A stretch of 64,000 nt of DNA from Vibrio albus (lineage in GTDB: Bacteria; Pseudomonadota; Gammaproteobacteria; Enterobacterales; Vibrionaceae). Where the stretch lies: NCBI RefSeq assembly GCF_003144035.1, contig NZ_QFWT01000002.1, positions 496,001 through 560,000 on the forward strand, read 5' to 3'. The translations under genes were made by a program, and so were the position numbers. How positions within the stretch are numbered: the first letter of the stretch is position 1; the number at the start of each line of letters is the position of its first letter. Under the pieces are notes generated by a model. That model was given only the letters and a program-made list of their open reading frames with translations. It did no database searches and had not been told where the DNA came from. Positions 8,481 to 18,536 of the stretch are shown one piece after another.

Positions 8481-9176
8481 TTACTTGATACGATACACCA
8501 CATTCACTTGGTCCCGAATGGTGATAGCGGCATCCTGATACCCGCCAGCCCCCTGTATTTTCGCTTCAGCGGCCATATTTCTCATCAGAACAGGCTGAGG
8601 GGAAACACTGTTATATCGAATGCTCCAGATACCATTCAGCGCCATGCCAAATCCCTTTGCCAGCGATCTGGCTTTCGCTCTGGCATCCTTAATCGCTGCC
8701 ATACGAGCCTGTTCTGCGTAGCTCGCCTGATCCCGAATCTTTAGCCGTATATTATCGACCCGGTTGATACCATCACCCAGTGCGCTATCCAGAATACCAT
8801 TCAGTTTATCAAGTTCATACACACTGACCGTAACCCTTCTGGAGGCACGAAAGCCAACCAGCTCTTGTTCACCGTCTTTCGGGTAGTTATAACGGGGAGA
8901 AAGGCTCAGGTTACCACTGACAATATCTTCCCTGCTCACCCCCTCAGCTGTGAGGTGCTCAATAAAAGCGGACACCACCTTATCGACGCTCTGTTTGGCC
9001 TGTTCTGATGTCTTCGTAAGCTTTTCAACCTGAACGCTAAATTCAGCCATATCCGGCTTCGCCGTGACTTCACCATAACCTGTCGTTTCTATATGAGCAA
9101 AATCCAGATCATTGGCATAAACAGAGCTAGCCAGCAAGGCCGGAAGGATAACCAAACAACGCAGTAGAGTTTTCAT
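8481..9176 (-). CDS. yggE: YggE-like periplasmic SIMPL-domain protein
   Basis: A 231-residue exported protein. The Sec signal peptide MKTLLRCLVILPALLASSVYA is cleaved before NDLDF. The mature part is a SIMPL (DUF541) domain: IETTGYGEVTAKPDMAEFSVQ at the start and a DARAKARSLAKGFG helix near residue 165. E. coli YggE has been linked to oxidative-stress tolerance; the molecular function is not established. It sits between serA and argP as in other gammaproteobacteria. Confidence 0.85.
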   Translation of the reverse strand: MKTLLRCLVILPALLASSVYANDLDFAHIETTGYGEVTAKPDMAEFSVQVEKLTKTSEQAKQSVDKVVSAFIEHLTAEGVSREDIVSGNLSLSPRYNYPKDGEQELVGFRASRRVTVSVYELDKLNGILDSALGDGINRVDNIRLKIRDQASYAEQARMAAIKDARAKARSLAKGFGMALNGIWSIRYNSVSPQPVLMRNMAAEAKIQGAGGYQDAAITIRDQVNVVYRIK

Positions 9177-9271
9177 TATTATTTCCCGTGTCAGTGTGTT
9201 AATCCACTTTTATCATAATAACCCGGCTTATTTAGGAGTGACTGTCCTTTTCTGATATTTTAACCCAATTT

Positions 9272-10168
9272 TTACGCACGCAAATGCTCATGAGCATAAT
9301 GAATGACGGAGGAAGACAGGTCTTTCAAAACGCCACTTTCTAATTGCCAGTGATGCCAGTACAGCTGCTGATCGACACATAACCCCGGAGTAATATCGAT
9401 CAGTTGTCCATTATCCAGTTCCTCACGGATCTGAATTTCAGGTATCATGCAGTAACCAAACCCCGCCAGAGCGGCTTTGACACAGGCTTCCGAGCTCGCA
9501 ACACCATGTTTTACTTCGCTGATCATTTCATGCCCGAAGTTCTTAAATACAAAGCGTTCATTGACAAAATCGTGGTGATCAAACGCGATCGCCGGGGCTT
9601 TCTCAAGAGAGTTAATGTCCACGCCACCAGAAAAATACGTCTGATAAAACTCTGGCGTTGACACACACAGGTAAGGCATGTCTCCCAGCAATACGGCATT
9701 ACAGCCGGGCAAAGGCTTAGCTGACTGGCTGATAGCCCCGACCACTTCACCATTTTTCAGCTTATCAATGGTTCTGCGCTCATCGTCAACCACCAGGTGG
9801 ATCTCCAGTTTTCTCTGTTTCATTAGAGGCGTGATAGCCGGAAATAACCAGGTAGCCAGGCTGTCAGCATTGGTAGCGATGGACACCGATACGGGCTTTT
9901 CCTCACCGTCGTTACTCAGTTCGGGCAGGAGATCCTGCTCCAGTACACATACCTGCCGGTATAGCCCCAGCAGCTTTTGCCCTGCGGGTGTCACTCTGGG
10001 CGGCTGCTCACGAACCAGTACCGGCTGTGCTAACCATTTTTCCAGTTGTTTAATCCTCTGTGACACAGCCGATTGAGAAACACACAATACTTCTGCCGCT
10101 TTTTCAAAGCTGCGTTGAGCAACAATTTCATCCAGAGCTTCAAGCCAGCGGTAGTCCAGTCCACGCAT
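9272..10168 (-). CDS. argP: LysR-type regulator ArgP (IciA)
   Basis: A transcription regulator that activates argO, the arginine/lysine exporter gene, in response to arginine and lysine. 298 residues. The N-terminal winged HTH (residues 5-65, RSFEKAAEVLCVSQSAVSQRI) and the following LEKWLAQPVLVRE linker are close to E. coli ArgP. The C-terminal part is a periplasmic-binding-like effector domain. It is divergent from argO across a 113-bp AT-rich gap that should hold the ArgP operator. Confidence 0.93.
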   Translation of the reverse strand: MRGLDYRWLEALDEIVAQRSFEKAAEVLCVSQSAVSQRIKQLEKWLAQPVLVREQPPRVTPAGQKLLGLYRQVCVLEQDLLPELSNDGEEKPVSVSIATNADSLATWLFPAITPLMKQRKLEIHLVVDDERRTIDKLKNGEVVGAISQSAKPLPGCNAVLLGDMPYLCVSTPEFYQTYFSGGVDINSLEKAPAIAFDHHDFVNERFVFKNFGHEMISEVKHGVASSEACVKAALAGFGYCMIPEIQIREELDNGQLIDITPGLCVDQQLYWHHWQLESGVLKDLSSSVIHYAHEHLRA

Positions 10169-10281
10169 AATCTCACCATAAGAATAACTAATGACTGATT
10201 AATATTATTAGTTTTATTTATTTTTTTCTATGGCTTATTTTGTTCCTCAGATAATTATTTATTCACTTTTAAGGTATAACT
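10169..10281. promoter_or_regulatory. argP-argO divergent regulatory region
   Basis: An AT-rich 113-bp gap between divergent argP and argO, with several TTATT/AATAA stretches of the kind LysR-type proteins bind. Placement of the ArgP site here follows from knowledge of the family. No single operator can be fixed by eye. Confidence 0.4.
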
Positions 10282-10899
10282 ATGAACATATGGATATTAC
10301 TTCAGGGCTTTGGTTTTGGTGCCACAATGATCATTCCTATTGGTGCGCAGAATGCCTATGTACTGAATCAGGGGATTCAGCGTAACCACCACCTGACCAC
10401 AGCAACCATCTGTAGTTTCCTGGATATCTTTTTTATCTCTCTGGGGGTGTTTGGAGGGGGAGCTGTATTAGCACAGAGCGATTGGCTTCTGACCAGCGTG
10501 ACCCTGGGTGGGATCCTGTTTCTTTCCTTTTACGGTTTTTCGTCAATAAAAAGTGCCTTCCGCTCTGCGGACAATGAAACACAAGCCACAACACTTGCCC
10601 GGGGAAGACGAGCCGTCATTCTGGGTACGTTAGCCGTAACAGTGCTCAACCCGCACCTCTACCTGGATACAATTGTGATTTTGGGCTCTATTGGTGGTCA
10701 GTTTGAAGGCAGCGACAGAATCTCCTTTGTGATAGGCACCATTATGGCCTCATTTGTCTGGTTTTATTCGCTGTCTATTGGTGCGGCCAAACTGGCACCT
10801 GTGCTCTCACAGCCAAAAGTGAAAAAAGGTATTGATATCGTTGTCGGTCTGGTGATGTTTGTGATTGCAACGTCTCTGGCTAAGGGATTATTGGTCTGA
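10282..10899 (+). CDS. argO: Arginine exporter ArgO (LysE family)
   Basis: A 205-residue inner-membrane exporter of the LysE/ArgO family with about five to six hydrophobic segments. The family signature GATMIIPIGAQNAYVLNQG spans residues 12-30, and NPHLYLDTIVILGS lies near residue 122. It exports L-arginine (and canavanine) in E. coli. ATG 10282 has an AAGGT ribosome-binding site. Control by the adjacent divergent ArgP is expected. Confidence 0.93.
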   Translation: MNIWILLQGFGFGATMIIPIGAQNAYVLNQGIQRNHHLTTATICSFLDIFFISLGVFGGGAVLAQSDWLLTSVTLGGILFLSFYGFSSIKSAFRSADNETQATTLARGRRAVILGTLAVTVLNPHLYLDTIVILGSIGGQFEGSDRISFVIGTIMASFVWFYSLSIGAAKLAPVLSQPKVKKGIDIVVGLVMFVIATSLAKGLLV

Positions 10900-10905
10900 C
10901 ACAGA

Positions 10906-10938
10906 AAATAAAAAGGCAGAGTCACCCTCGACTCTGCC
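10906..10938 (-). terminator. Terminator (mscS side; also serves argO)
   Basis: The stem GGCAGAGTC/GACTCTGCC at 10915-10938 is followed on the minus strand by TTTTTATTTT. Confidence 0.75.
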
Positions 10939-10957
10939 CTATACTCAAAGCTATTGG

Positions 10958-11824
10958 TTAATCGACCTTGTTCAAATGAACATCCATTTGCGGAAATGGA
11001 ATTTCGATACCTTCCCGGTCCAGAGCTTCTTTAATGCCCTGCATAATATCAAAGTAGACACCCCAGTAATCCGACGTTTTAACCCATGGACGAACCACGA
11101 AGTTAACCGAAGAGTCCGCCAGTGTATGCACACCGATCGTTGGCTTAGGCTCTTTAAGAATACGTTCATCAGCCATTAATACTGAAGAAAGCACCTCTTT
11201 GGTTTTTTGTAAGTCTGCGTTATAGGAGACCCCAATCACCAGATCAATACGACGTGTAGTATGACGTGAATAGTTGGTGATAGGCCCGCCAATTACCGCA
11301 GAGTTTGGTACCACAACCATCTTATTATCCGGAGTAGTCAGTACGGTCTGGAAAATCTGAATAGAATCGACCGAACCGGCAACACCACCGATTTCTACAT
11401 AGTCGCCCGATTTAAATGGACGAAATGCAACAATCAATACCCCCGCTGCAAAGTTGGATAGCGAACCTTGCAGCGCCAAGCCAACTGCCAAGCCGGCGGC
11501 ACCGATAACAGCGACTACAGAAGCGGTTTGTACACCAATTCTTCCCAGAGCCGCGATCAGGACAATGATAAACAACAGATAGCGAACCAGAGCAGAAATA
11601 AAGTCCACTACTGCTTTGTCCATCTCGCGCTTCTGCAACAGCCTGGAAACACTTCCGGCTATTGCTTTCACAACCATATTACCAATGAACAGGATCAGAA
11701 CTGCTGAAATCAGATTGACGCCATACTGAATCAGTAAATCGGAATTATCAGTCAGCCACTGACTCACATTTGAAATACTTCCGCTCACATCCAGATTAAC
11801 CGGAGTGGTTCCTTCATTAGCCAT
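10958..11824 (-). CDS. mscS: Small-conductance mechanosensitive channel MscS
   Basis: A heptameric inner-membrane channel that opens under hypo-osmotic membrane tension. 288 residues. Three TM segments lie at about residues 30-50, 65-90 and 95-130. TM3 is the Ala/Gly-rich pore helix GAAGLAVGLALQGSLSNFAAG. The cytoplasmic beta domain contains FRPFKSGDYVEIGGVAGSV. The C-terminal vestibule ends in FPQMDVHLNK, typical of short MscS. The gene order mscS-fbaA-pgk-epd is the same as in E. coli. Confidence 0.95.
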   Translation of the reverse strand: MANEGTTPVNLDVSGSISNVSQWLTDNSDLLIQYGVNLISAVLILFIGNMVVKAIAGSVSRLLQKREMDKAVVDFISALVRYLLFIIVLIAALGRIGVQTASVVAVIGAAGLAVGLALQGSLSNFAAGVLIVAFRPFKSGDYVEIGGVAGSVDSIQIFQTVLTTPDNKMVVVPNSAVIGGPITNYSRHTTRRIDLVIGVSYNADLQKTKEVLSSVLMADERILKEPKPTIGVHTLADSSVNFVVRPWVKTSDYWGVYFDIMQGIKEALDREGIEIPFPQMDVHLNKVD

Positions 11825-11902
11825 TTTACCCTCTCGAAATTGTTATTATTAAACGTATACAGATTAGCGATAGTCGTTCTGTAAATCCATAAAAAATCGC
11901 AT

Positions 11903-11937
11903 TAAAAAAGCCGCCTCATTTCTGAGGCGGCTTTTCA
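11903..11937 (-). terminator. Rho-independent terminator after fbaA
   Basis: The stem GCCGCCTCA/TGAGGCGGC is followed on the minus strand by TTTTTT. Confidence 0.85.
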
Positions 11938-11972
11938 GCAACTTAAATTATTAACTGTCTAGACAGTAATAA

Positions 11973-13049
11973 TTACAGTACGTCAACTGCGTTAAGGTCA
12001 GCAAATGCTTTCTCAAGGCGAGCAACCATTGAAGCTTGACCAGCACGTAGCCATACGCGTGGATCGTAGTATTTCTTGTTAGGCGCTGCTTCACCAGTTG
12101 GGTTACCGATTTGACCTTGCAGGTAATCGTGGTTGTCAGCTTCGAACTGACGGATGCCGTCCCAAGTCGCCCACTGAGTATCAGTATCGATGTTCATTTT
12201 GATAACGCCGTAGCCGATAGACTCTTTGATTTCTTCTTCAGAAGAACCTGAACCACCGTGGAATACGAAGTTCAGAGAGTTAGCTGGGATACCGAATTTC
12301 TCAGAAACGTAAGCTTGAGAGTCACGCAGGATAGTTGGAGTAAGAACAACGTTACCAGCCTGGTAAACACCGTGTACGTTACCGAAAGAAGCCGCGATAG
12401 TGAAACGGTGGCTAACTGCGTTTAGTTTTTCGTAAGCGTATGCAACGTCTTCTGGAGAAGTGTACAGCTCAGACTGATCCATATCAGAGTTGTCAACGCC
12501 GTCTTCTTCACCACCAGTACAACCAAGTTCGATCTCGATTGTCATGTTCATTTTAGCCATGCGCTCTAGGTACTTAGCACATGTTTCAACGTTTTCTTCC
12601 AGAGACTCTTCAGAAAGGTCAAGCATGTGAGAAGAGAACAGAGGCTTACCAGTTTGTGCGAAGAATTCTTCACCAGCGTCCAGCAGGCCGTCGATCCATG
12701 GAAGAAGTTTCTTAGCTGCGTGGTCAGTGTGCAGGATTACTGGTACACCGTAAGTTTCAGCAACTGCGTGTACGTATTTTGCACCAGCAACTGCGCCAAG
12801 GATTTGTGCACCTTGACCTTCTAGTTTAACGCCTTTACCAGCAAAGAACGCTGCGCCGCCGTTAGAGAACTGAATGATAACAGGAGCTTTAACTTTAGCT
12901 GCTGCTTCTAGAACGCCGTTTACTGAGTCAGTGTTAACACAGTTAACTGCTGGAAGAGCAAAGTTATTTTCTTTAGCTACTTCAAATACTTTTTGTACGT
13001 CGTCGCCAGAGATTACGCCTGGTTTTACGAAATCGAAGATCTTAGACAT
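11973..13049 (-). CDS. fbaA: Class II fructose-bisphosphate aldolase
   Basis: Cleaves fructose-1,6-bisphosphate to DHAP and glyceraldehyde-3-phosphate, and is zinc-dependent. 358 residues. Zinc and catalytic residues are visible: ILHTDHAAK near residue 108, the EIELGCTGGEEDGVDN segment near 175, FGNVHGVY near 225 and FVFHGGSGS near 262. Codon choice is strongly biased, as expected of a highly expressed glycolytic gene. Last gene of the epd-pgk-fbaA run. Confidence 0.97.
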   Translation of the reverse strand: MSKIFDFVKPGVISGDDVQKVFEVAKENNFALPAVNCVNTDSVNGVLEAAAKVKAPVIIQFSNGGAAFFAGKGVKLEGQGAQILGAVAGAKYVHAVAETYGVPVILHTDHAAKKLLPWIDGLLDAGEEFFAQTGKPLFSSHMLDLSEESLEENVETCAKYLERMAKMNMTIEIELGCTGGEEDGVDNSDMDQSELYTSPEDVAYAYEKLNAVSHRFTIAASFGNVHGVYQAGNVVLTPTILRDSQAYVSEKFGIPANSLNFVFHGGSGSSEEEIKESIGYGVIKMNIDTDTQWATWDGIRQFEADNHDYLQGQIGNPTGEAAPNKKYYDPRVWLRAGQASMVARLEKAFADLNAVDVL

Positions 13050-13146
13050 GGAATGAGTCCTATTTTCTGTCGTATTAAATTAAAAAATCTGCAATCGTTT
13101 GCTAACAGCGGGCGGCATTGTAGCAACATTTATCGGCCCACAGCAA

Positions 13147-13177
13147 ACGTAAAAAGGCGGGAAAATCATCCCGCCTT
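13147..13177 (-). terminator. Terminator after pgk
   Basis: The stem AAGGCGGGA/TCCCGCCTT is followed by TTTTTACG on the minus strand, between pgk and fbaA. It probably attenuates rather than fully separates them. Confidence 0.7.
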
Positions 13178-13190
13178 ATAAATCATGTAA

Positions 13191-14354
13191 TTACGCTTTA
13201 GCACGCTCTTCAAGCATTGCAACAGCTGGAAGTACTTTACCTTCAACAAACTCAAGGAAAGCACCGCCGCCAGTTGAGATGTAAGAAACGTCTGCTTTGA
13301 TACCGAACTTGTCGATAGCAGCCAGAGTGTCACCACCACCTGCAACAGAGAAACCTTCAGAAGCAGCAATAGCTTCAGAAATACCTTTAGTACCAGCTTC
13401 GAAGTTCTTGAATTCGAATACACCTACAGGGCCGTTCCAAAGGATAGTTTTCGCGTTTTTAAGAATCTCAGCCAGTGCTGCAGTTGAATCTGGACCAAGG
13501 TCGAAGATCATGTCGTCGTCTTGTACTTCAGAAACGTCTTTGATTTCAGCTTCTGCGTTTTCATCAAACGCTTTCGCACATGCAACATCAGTCGCTACTG
13601 GAATTGCACACTCATCCATTAGTTTCTTAGCAGTGTCAACCAGGTCTGCTTCGTACAGAGATTTACCAACGTTGTGGCCAGCAGCTGCGATGAATGTATT
13701 TGCGATACCACCACCAACAACCAGTTGGTCAGCGATTTTAGACAGAGACTCAAGAACAGTCAGTTTAGTCGATACTTTAGAACCACCAACGATAGCAACC
13801 ATTGGACGAGCTGGCTTGTCCATTGCTTTGCCAAGAGCGTCAAGTTCGTTAGCCAGAAGAGGACCAGCACAAGCAACAGGAGCGTTCATGCCAACACCGT
13901 GAGTTGAAGCCTGAGCACGGTGAGCAGTACCGAATGCATCCATTACGAAGATGTCACACAGTGCAGCGTACTTCTTAGACAGTTCTTCTTCGTTTTTCTT
14001 CTCGCCTTTGTTGAAGCGAACGTTTTCAAGAACAACCAGTTCACCAGTGTTCAGCTCAAGACCCTCAAGGTAGTCTTTTGCCAGTTTAACTTCGCAATCC
14101 AGTGCGTCGTTCAGGTAGTTAACGACAGGCTGTAGAGAGAACTCTTCTGCATATTCGCCTTCAGTAGGACGACCCAGGTGAGAAGTAACCATTACTTTTG
14201 CACCAGCTTCCAGGCAGTGCTTGATAGTAGGTAGAGATGCAAGGATACGAGCATCAGAAGTTACTTTGCCATCTTTTACTGGCACGTTTAGGTCAGCACG
14301 GATAAATACGCGTTTACCTGCAAGATCCAGGTCAGTCATCTTGATTACAGACAT
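13191..14354 (-). CDS. pgk: Phosphoglycerate kinase
   Basis: Transfers phosphate from 1,3-bisphosphoglycerate to ADP in glycolysis. 387 residues, normal bacterial length. Conserved parts are [12 protein letters not shown] near residue 15 (substrate-binding Asp/Asn), VTSHLGRP near 56, [12 protein letters not shown] near 108, [13 protein letters not shown] near 185 and the C-terminal nucleotide loop [12 protein letters not shown] near 345. Cytoplasmic. Lies between epd (156 bp upstream) and fbaA. Confidence 0.97.
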   Translation of the reverse strand: MSVIKMTDLDLAGKRVFIRADLNVPVKDGKVTSDARILASLPTIKHCLEAGAKVMVTSHLGRPTEGEYAEEFSLQPVVNYLNDALDCEVKLAKDYLEGLELNTGELVVLENVRFNKGEKKNEEELSKKYAALCDIFVMDAFGTAHRAQASTHGVGMNAPVACAGPLLANELDALGKAMDKPARPMVAIVGGSKVSTKLTVLESLSKIADQLVVGGGIANTFIAAAGHNVGKSLYEADLVDTAKKLMDECAIPVATDVACAKAFDENAEAEIKDVSEVQDDDMIFDLGPDSTAALAEILKNAKTILWNGPVGVFEFKNFEAGTKGISEAIAASEGFSVAGGGDTLAAIDKFGIKADVSYISTGGGAFLEFVEGKVLPAVAMLEERAKA

Positions 14355-14510
14355 GGTTTGTCCTCTCGATTAAATAATTAAAGTTTTAACGGTTCAGCTT
14401 CATGCCAAACCATGGAATTCTTTACTACTTAGGTACTACTGCACCGAAGATGGGGATTCTCTCCCCTTATTTCAAGGAATATAACCGCATTCCCTTCTAT
14501 TTTCTTTTCA

Positions 14511-15542
14511 CTATGCTGATGTACAAACAGACATAGCGATAGCGGTATCCAGCATCCGGTTGGCGAAACCCCATTCGTTGTCACACCAGACCAGCATTTT
14601 TACCAGACGACCGTTACTCACCCTGGTTTGTGTCCCGTCCACAATCGCACTATGCGGGTCATGATTAAAGTCACTGGAAACCAGAGGCGCTTCAGTATAG
14701 TCAACAATGCCACGTAATGTACACTGAGAAGCCTCTATGATGGTTTGATTTACGTCATTAACTTTCACATTTGAGTTAATTGTGACACTTAAATCCATAG
14801 CCGTGACGTTAACTGTCGGCACTCTCACAGAAATAGCCTCAAATCTGTCAGAAAATTTCGGAAAAATTCGTACTATCCCTTTATGCAATTTTGTATCGAC
14901 CGGGATAATAGACTGGCTGGCTGAACGGGTCCGGCGTAAATCCGGGTGATAAGCATCAATCACCTGCTGATCATTCATAGAGGAATGGATACTGGTAATG
15001 GTGCCGGAATCGATACCAAACGCTTCATCCAGAATTTTAATAACAGGGACAATACAGTTTGTTGTGCAGGAACCATTGGAAACAACATGATGCGTTGGTT
15101 CAAGCGTTTCATGATTAACACCGTAGATAATAGTGTTATCCAGATCATTCGCTCCAGGATGAGAAAACAGCACCTTTTTCGCCCCAGCCTGAATGTGTTT
15201 CTGCCCATCGTCCTGCGACCCATACACTCCGGTACAGTCCAGCACGATGTCGACATTCAGATCTTTCCAGGGAAGTAATTCGATTTCCGGTAAATGCAAA
15301 ACCCGGACAGGATCACACTCACCATTATCATGATGGATAAACAGATGTTCCTGATCGTGGGTGATTTTTTTCCCGAACCGGCCATGACTGGTGTCATATT
15401 GTAGAAGGTGAGCCATCGCTTCCGGCTGAGCCAGTTCGTTTAATGCAACAACCTGTATATGCTCATACTTGCCGCTTTCATACACGGCACGCAGTATATT
15501 CCGCCCGATACGACCAAATCCATTAATGGCGACTCTTAACAT
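14511..15542 (-). CDS. epd: Erythrose-4-phosphate dehydrogenase
   Basis: A GAPDH-family enzyme oxidising erythrose-4-phosphate to 4-phosphoerythronate for pyridoxal phosphate synthesis. 343 residues. It has an NAD-binding [16 protein letters not shown], the catalytic Cys in [10 protein letters not shown] near residue 155, and Epd-like segments [30 protein letters not shown] and [13 protein letters not shown]. These match Epd rather than glycolytic GAPDH. Gene order epd-pgk-fbaA supports the assignment. An accessory region begins just upstream. Confidence 0.95.
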   Translation of the reverse strand: MLRVAINGFGRIGRNILRAVYESGKYEHIQVVALNELAQPEAMAHLLQYDTSHGRFGKKITHDQEHLFIHHDNGECDPVRVLHLPEIELLPWKDLNVDIVLDCTGVYGSQDDGQKHIQAGAKKVLFSHPGANDLDNTIIYGVNHETLEPTHHVVSNGSCTTNCIVPVIKILDEAFGIDSGTITSIHSSMNDQQVIDAYHPDLRRTRSASQSIIPVDTKLHKGIVRIFPKFSDRFEAISVRVPTVNVTAMDLSVTINSNVKVNDVNQTIIEASQCTLRGIVDYTEAPLVSSDFNHDPHSAIVDGTQTRVSNGRLVKMLVWCDNEWGFANRMLDTAIAMSVCTSA

Positions 15543-15705
15543 CCGTTTATTCTCGTTTATTACTGTATCTTCGGGGCCGAATAGTATCCTAATTACGTGA
15601 CAATCTCACCTGAAGAATGACCTGACACCTTAACTTATCAATCCATCGACTATACTCAGGTTGTGCATATTCAGCATGCTTAGCTATCAGGAGTGTTTGT
15701 TATTC

Positions 15706-17496
15706 ATGGCGTTAGGTATTTTTCAGATAGTCACCCGAGTCTCTTTGGCATCCTATAAGGAACCAGTTCGTATCACTGTTTTTCTATGGCTGCTGCTTTC
15801 GGTGGGGCTTATCTATAAATTTGCTCCCGAGGTTTACATGCTGAAGCTGGGAGATAATGACAACTTTATGCGCTACGTTCAGTTTACCGAGTGGCTGAAA
15901 CAGGGCAACTGGTATCTCGAGCCCCTTCCCCGCTTCAATCCTCAGGATGGGGTTATAATACACTGGTCACGACTGCCGGATATCCTTCTGGCCCTTGTTA
16001 CTGTTATCAGTAGTTGGGCTATGACAGATCAAATAGCAGAAACCGTAGCCATGTCTGTCGTCCCCTGCCTCTACTTTCTGCTATTGCTCCTGGCGACCGG
16101 AGCCTTTACCTACCGGACTCTTGGACGAAAATACACAATAATCAGTGTGGTGTTTATCGCTGCCTCTTCGGTCATTGCCAAATTCATGCCCGGCTCCATT
16201 GATCATCATAATATTCAGCTGGTTTTAGCCGCATGGTTTTTAACACTCACCCCTTTCAGGCACTACGAATGCAAGAAGCACACAGCCGCTGTTCTTCAGG
16301 GAGTGTTACTGGGCCTTTCTTTCTGGGTCGGTCTAGAAAATATTATCTTCTTTGCGGCCGTTATGGTGCTGATCACTCTGCTCGGCTACATACAGTCTGT
16401 CCGCTTTCTCTACTACGCCCGCCTTGTGTGTATCAGCGCCGTCATAACCTGTGTCATTTTGCTGCCGGTTAACCGGCCCCTGAGTGAGTTCTTTACTGGC
16501 AGGGTAGACGCCCTTTCTCTCCCTTATGTTTTCGCTCTCAGCTGTGGTTATCTGTTTTGTCAGTTGTCATTGTTTGCCCGTAAGACGCTACCAACAAACC
16601 GTTACCTGACTTACTTAGTGCTGGGCGTGCTTTCACTCATGCCTGTGGCTATATTAACCCCGGAGATTTTGCTCGGAGTGTATTATCACTACCCGCCGCT
16701 ACTGGATAAATATTGGTTGTCTCAGGTTATTGAAGCCCGTTCCTCAATAAGTTATATCCTGTCTGATGGCTTCTTTGCGTCAAGAAACCTTATCCTCCCG
16801 CTACTGCCCGCTTTTTTCTCCGTCATCTATATTCGTACAGACAAGGTATCACGTTACCTATATGCACTCTTTATCCTGTTAGCTTTGCCTTTTATCTTCT
16901 GGCAAATCAGGACCGTGTATATCGCGTTTGTTGTTGGTATGCCCTTACAGGCGTTATTCGCCGTCAGACTGGCTGAGCAGATGAAAGTAACCTTACTTAA
17001 AGCGGCTACGATCATCTTTTGCATACCGGCTTGCCTGATGTTACTGGCAAGCTTACTCCATAGTGCGACTACGGCAGGCTCCGGAGACGAATTAGCTAAG
17101 GCATCCGGACTGGATAAAGCTGACATAATCTCAGTACTGCTCCGGCACCAGGTTACCGCCAGTAGAATACTCGCCCCTTTCGATTATGGAGCCGCGATTC
17201 TGGCAGAAACCGACAATCAGGTTATCTCCGCACCTTATCATCGAAACATCCAGGGAAACCAACTGACGGTTGAACTTTTTACTACCACCAACCTGGATCT
17301 GGTCCGGCAAAAATTAAAAACACGTCACATTGATTACGTAATGTTTGGCCCTCATTCAACCAGTAAGATATTTAGCGTCTATTCTGATAAGAGTTCCTTT
17401 ATAAATCAGCTGTATGCCGGACAATACCCCAGTTGGTTGAGGCTCGTGGAAAAAAATGAACAGGGATTCCTTTTATTTAAGGTGAAGACGCAATGA
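15706..17496 (+). CDS. GT-C type multi-spanning membrane glycosyltransferase-like protein
   Basis: About 596 residues with roughly 11-13 hydrophobic segments and a soluble C-terminal 120 residues. After the first TM comes MLKLGDNDNFMRYVQF, a D-x-D motif in the first external loop as in GT-C enzymes that use polyprenyl-linked donors. The later MPGSIDHHNIQLVLAAW recalls the DHH loop of STT3/AglB-related proteins. I chose ATG 15706, with CAGGAG at 15689-15694; an in-frame TTG at 15661 and ATG 15676 lack ribosome-binding sites. It overlaps the next GT2 gene as ATGA. Substrate unknown. Confidence 0.6.
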   Translation: MALGIFQIVTRVSLASYKEPVRITVFLWLLLSVGLIYKFAPEVYMLKLGDNDNFMRYVQFTEWLKQGNWYLEPLPRFNPQDGVIIHWSRLPDILLALVTVISSWAMTDQIAETVAMSVVPCLYFLLLLLATGAFTYRTLGRKYTIISVVFIAASSVIAKFMPGSIDHHNIQLVLAAWFLTLTPFRHYECKKHTAAVLQGVLLGLSFWVGLENIIFFAAVMVLITLLGYIQSVRFLYYARLVCISAVITCVILLPVNRPLSEFFTGRVDALSLPYVFALSCGYLFCQLSLFARKTLPTNRYLTYLVLGVLSLMPVAILTPEILLGVYYHYPPLLDKYWLSQVIEARSSISYILSDGFFASRNLILPLLPAFFSVIYIRTDKVSRYLYALFILLALPFIFWQIRTVYIAFVVGMPLQALFAVRLAEQMKVTLLKAATIIFCIPACLMLLASLLHSATTAGSGDELAKASGLDKADIISVLLRHQVTASRILAPFDYGAAILAETDNQVISAPYHRNIQGNQLTVELFTTTNLDLVRQKLKTRHIDYVMFGPHSTSKIFSVYSDKSSFINQLYAGQYPSWLRLVEKNEQGFLLFKVKTQ

Positions 17497-18449
17497 TGGT
17501 TAACTCCCCAAAAGTAGCCGTGCTGCTACCTTGCTACAATGAAGAAGGTGCAATAGCCAATACCATTCATGGGTTTATACAAGCGCTTCCCGAGTGCGAT
17601 GTCTATGTCTATGACAACAACTCGACCGATAACACTGTGAATGAAGCCAAAGAGGCCGGAGCCATTGTCAGAAAAGAACAACGACAAGGAAAAGGGGAAG
17701 TGGTACGCAGAATGTTTGCGGATGTTGACGCCGATATCTATGTTATGGCGGATGGAGATGCCACTTATGATCCGACTGCCGCCCCAATGCTCATTCAGAC
17801 ATTAATAGATGAGCAGCTGGATATGGTCGTAGGTACTCGATCTATTGCTCAGGAGGCTTACCCGACCGGACATATTCTGGGGAATAAAGCCTTTTCAACG
17901 CTCATTAATCAATTTTTTAATGCATCGCTCACGGACGTTTTTTCCGGATACCGAATTATGAGCCGACGGTTTGTAAAAACCATTCCGGTACTGAGTGACG
18001 GGTTTCAGATTGAAACTGAGCTTACCGTCCACGCCCTGCACCATAAACTTCCGCTAGCAGAAATACCAACAGATTACCATGCAAGACCTGAAGGAACGGC
18101 AAGTAAACTGCACACCTTCTCTGACGGGTTTAAGATACTCAGTTTTATTTTTTTCCTGATCCGCGACATTAAACCTCTGTTATTTTTTTCCTCTGCGGCA
18201 CTCAGCTTCGCGATTCTCTCTTTACTTCTGGGCATACCGGTGATTTTTGAGTTTATGGAAACCGGACTGGTAGAGCGTTTCCCCACCGCAATTCTGGCCA
18301 GCAGTATCGGAATTATTGCAATTATATGCCTGTTTACCGGATTAATACTGGATAATGTGAGTCGGGGGAGAATGGAGGTGAAGGTAATTAATTATAAATC
18401 TTATTCTTTATTAGAAACAGAAAGTAATGCTCTGAAAAGATCAAACTGA
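17493..18449 (+). CDS. Polyprenyl-phosphate glycosyltransferase (GT2, DPM1-like)
   Basis: A 318-residue family 2 glycosyltransferase. The nucleotide-binding start is VAVLLPCYNEEGAIANTI, the D-x-D is VMADGDATYDP near residue 90 and the acceptor loop is FSGYRIMSR near 155. Two C-terminal TM segments (about residues 230-255 and 270-290) anchor it. This layout is that of enzymes making polyprenyl-phosphate-sugar donors, which the preceding GT-C protein could use. Translationally coupled to that gene; AAGGTG is the ribosome-binding site. Confidence 0.78.
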   Translation: MMVNSPKVAVLLPCYNEEGAIANTIHGFIQALPECDVYVYDNNSTDNTVNEAKEAGAIVRKEQRQGKGEVVRRMFADVDADIYVMADGDATYDPTAAPMLIQTLIDEQLDMVVGTRSIAQEAYPTGHILGNKAFSTLINQFFNASLTDVFSGYRIMSRRFVKTIPVLSDGFQIETELTVHALHHKLPLAEIPTDYHARPEGTASKLHTFSDGFKILSFIFFLIRDIKPLLFFSSAALSFAILSLLLGIPVIFEFMETGLVERFPTAILASSIGIIAIICLFTGLILDNVSRGRMEVKVINYKSYSLLETESNALKRSN

Positions 18450-18536
18450 TAGCGGCCCGTTTTTCAGTGAGGGTGACAAGCATTAAAATCAAGTTAACTC
18501 TTTAATAATATAGGATATCCAGGCTTTGGTAATGGT

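Noticed and set aside
13297..13902. A 201-residue plus-strand frame
   Set aside because: Antisense to pgk, Ser/Ala/Thr-rich as expected of a reverse-strand shadow of a strongly biased gene.
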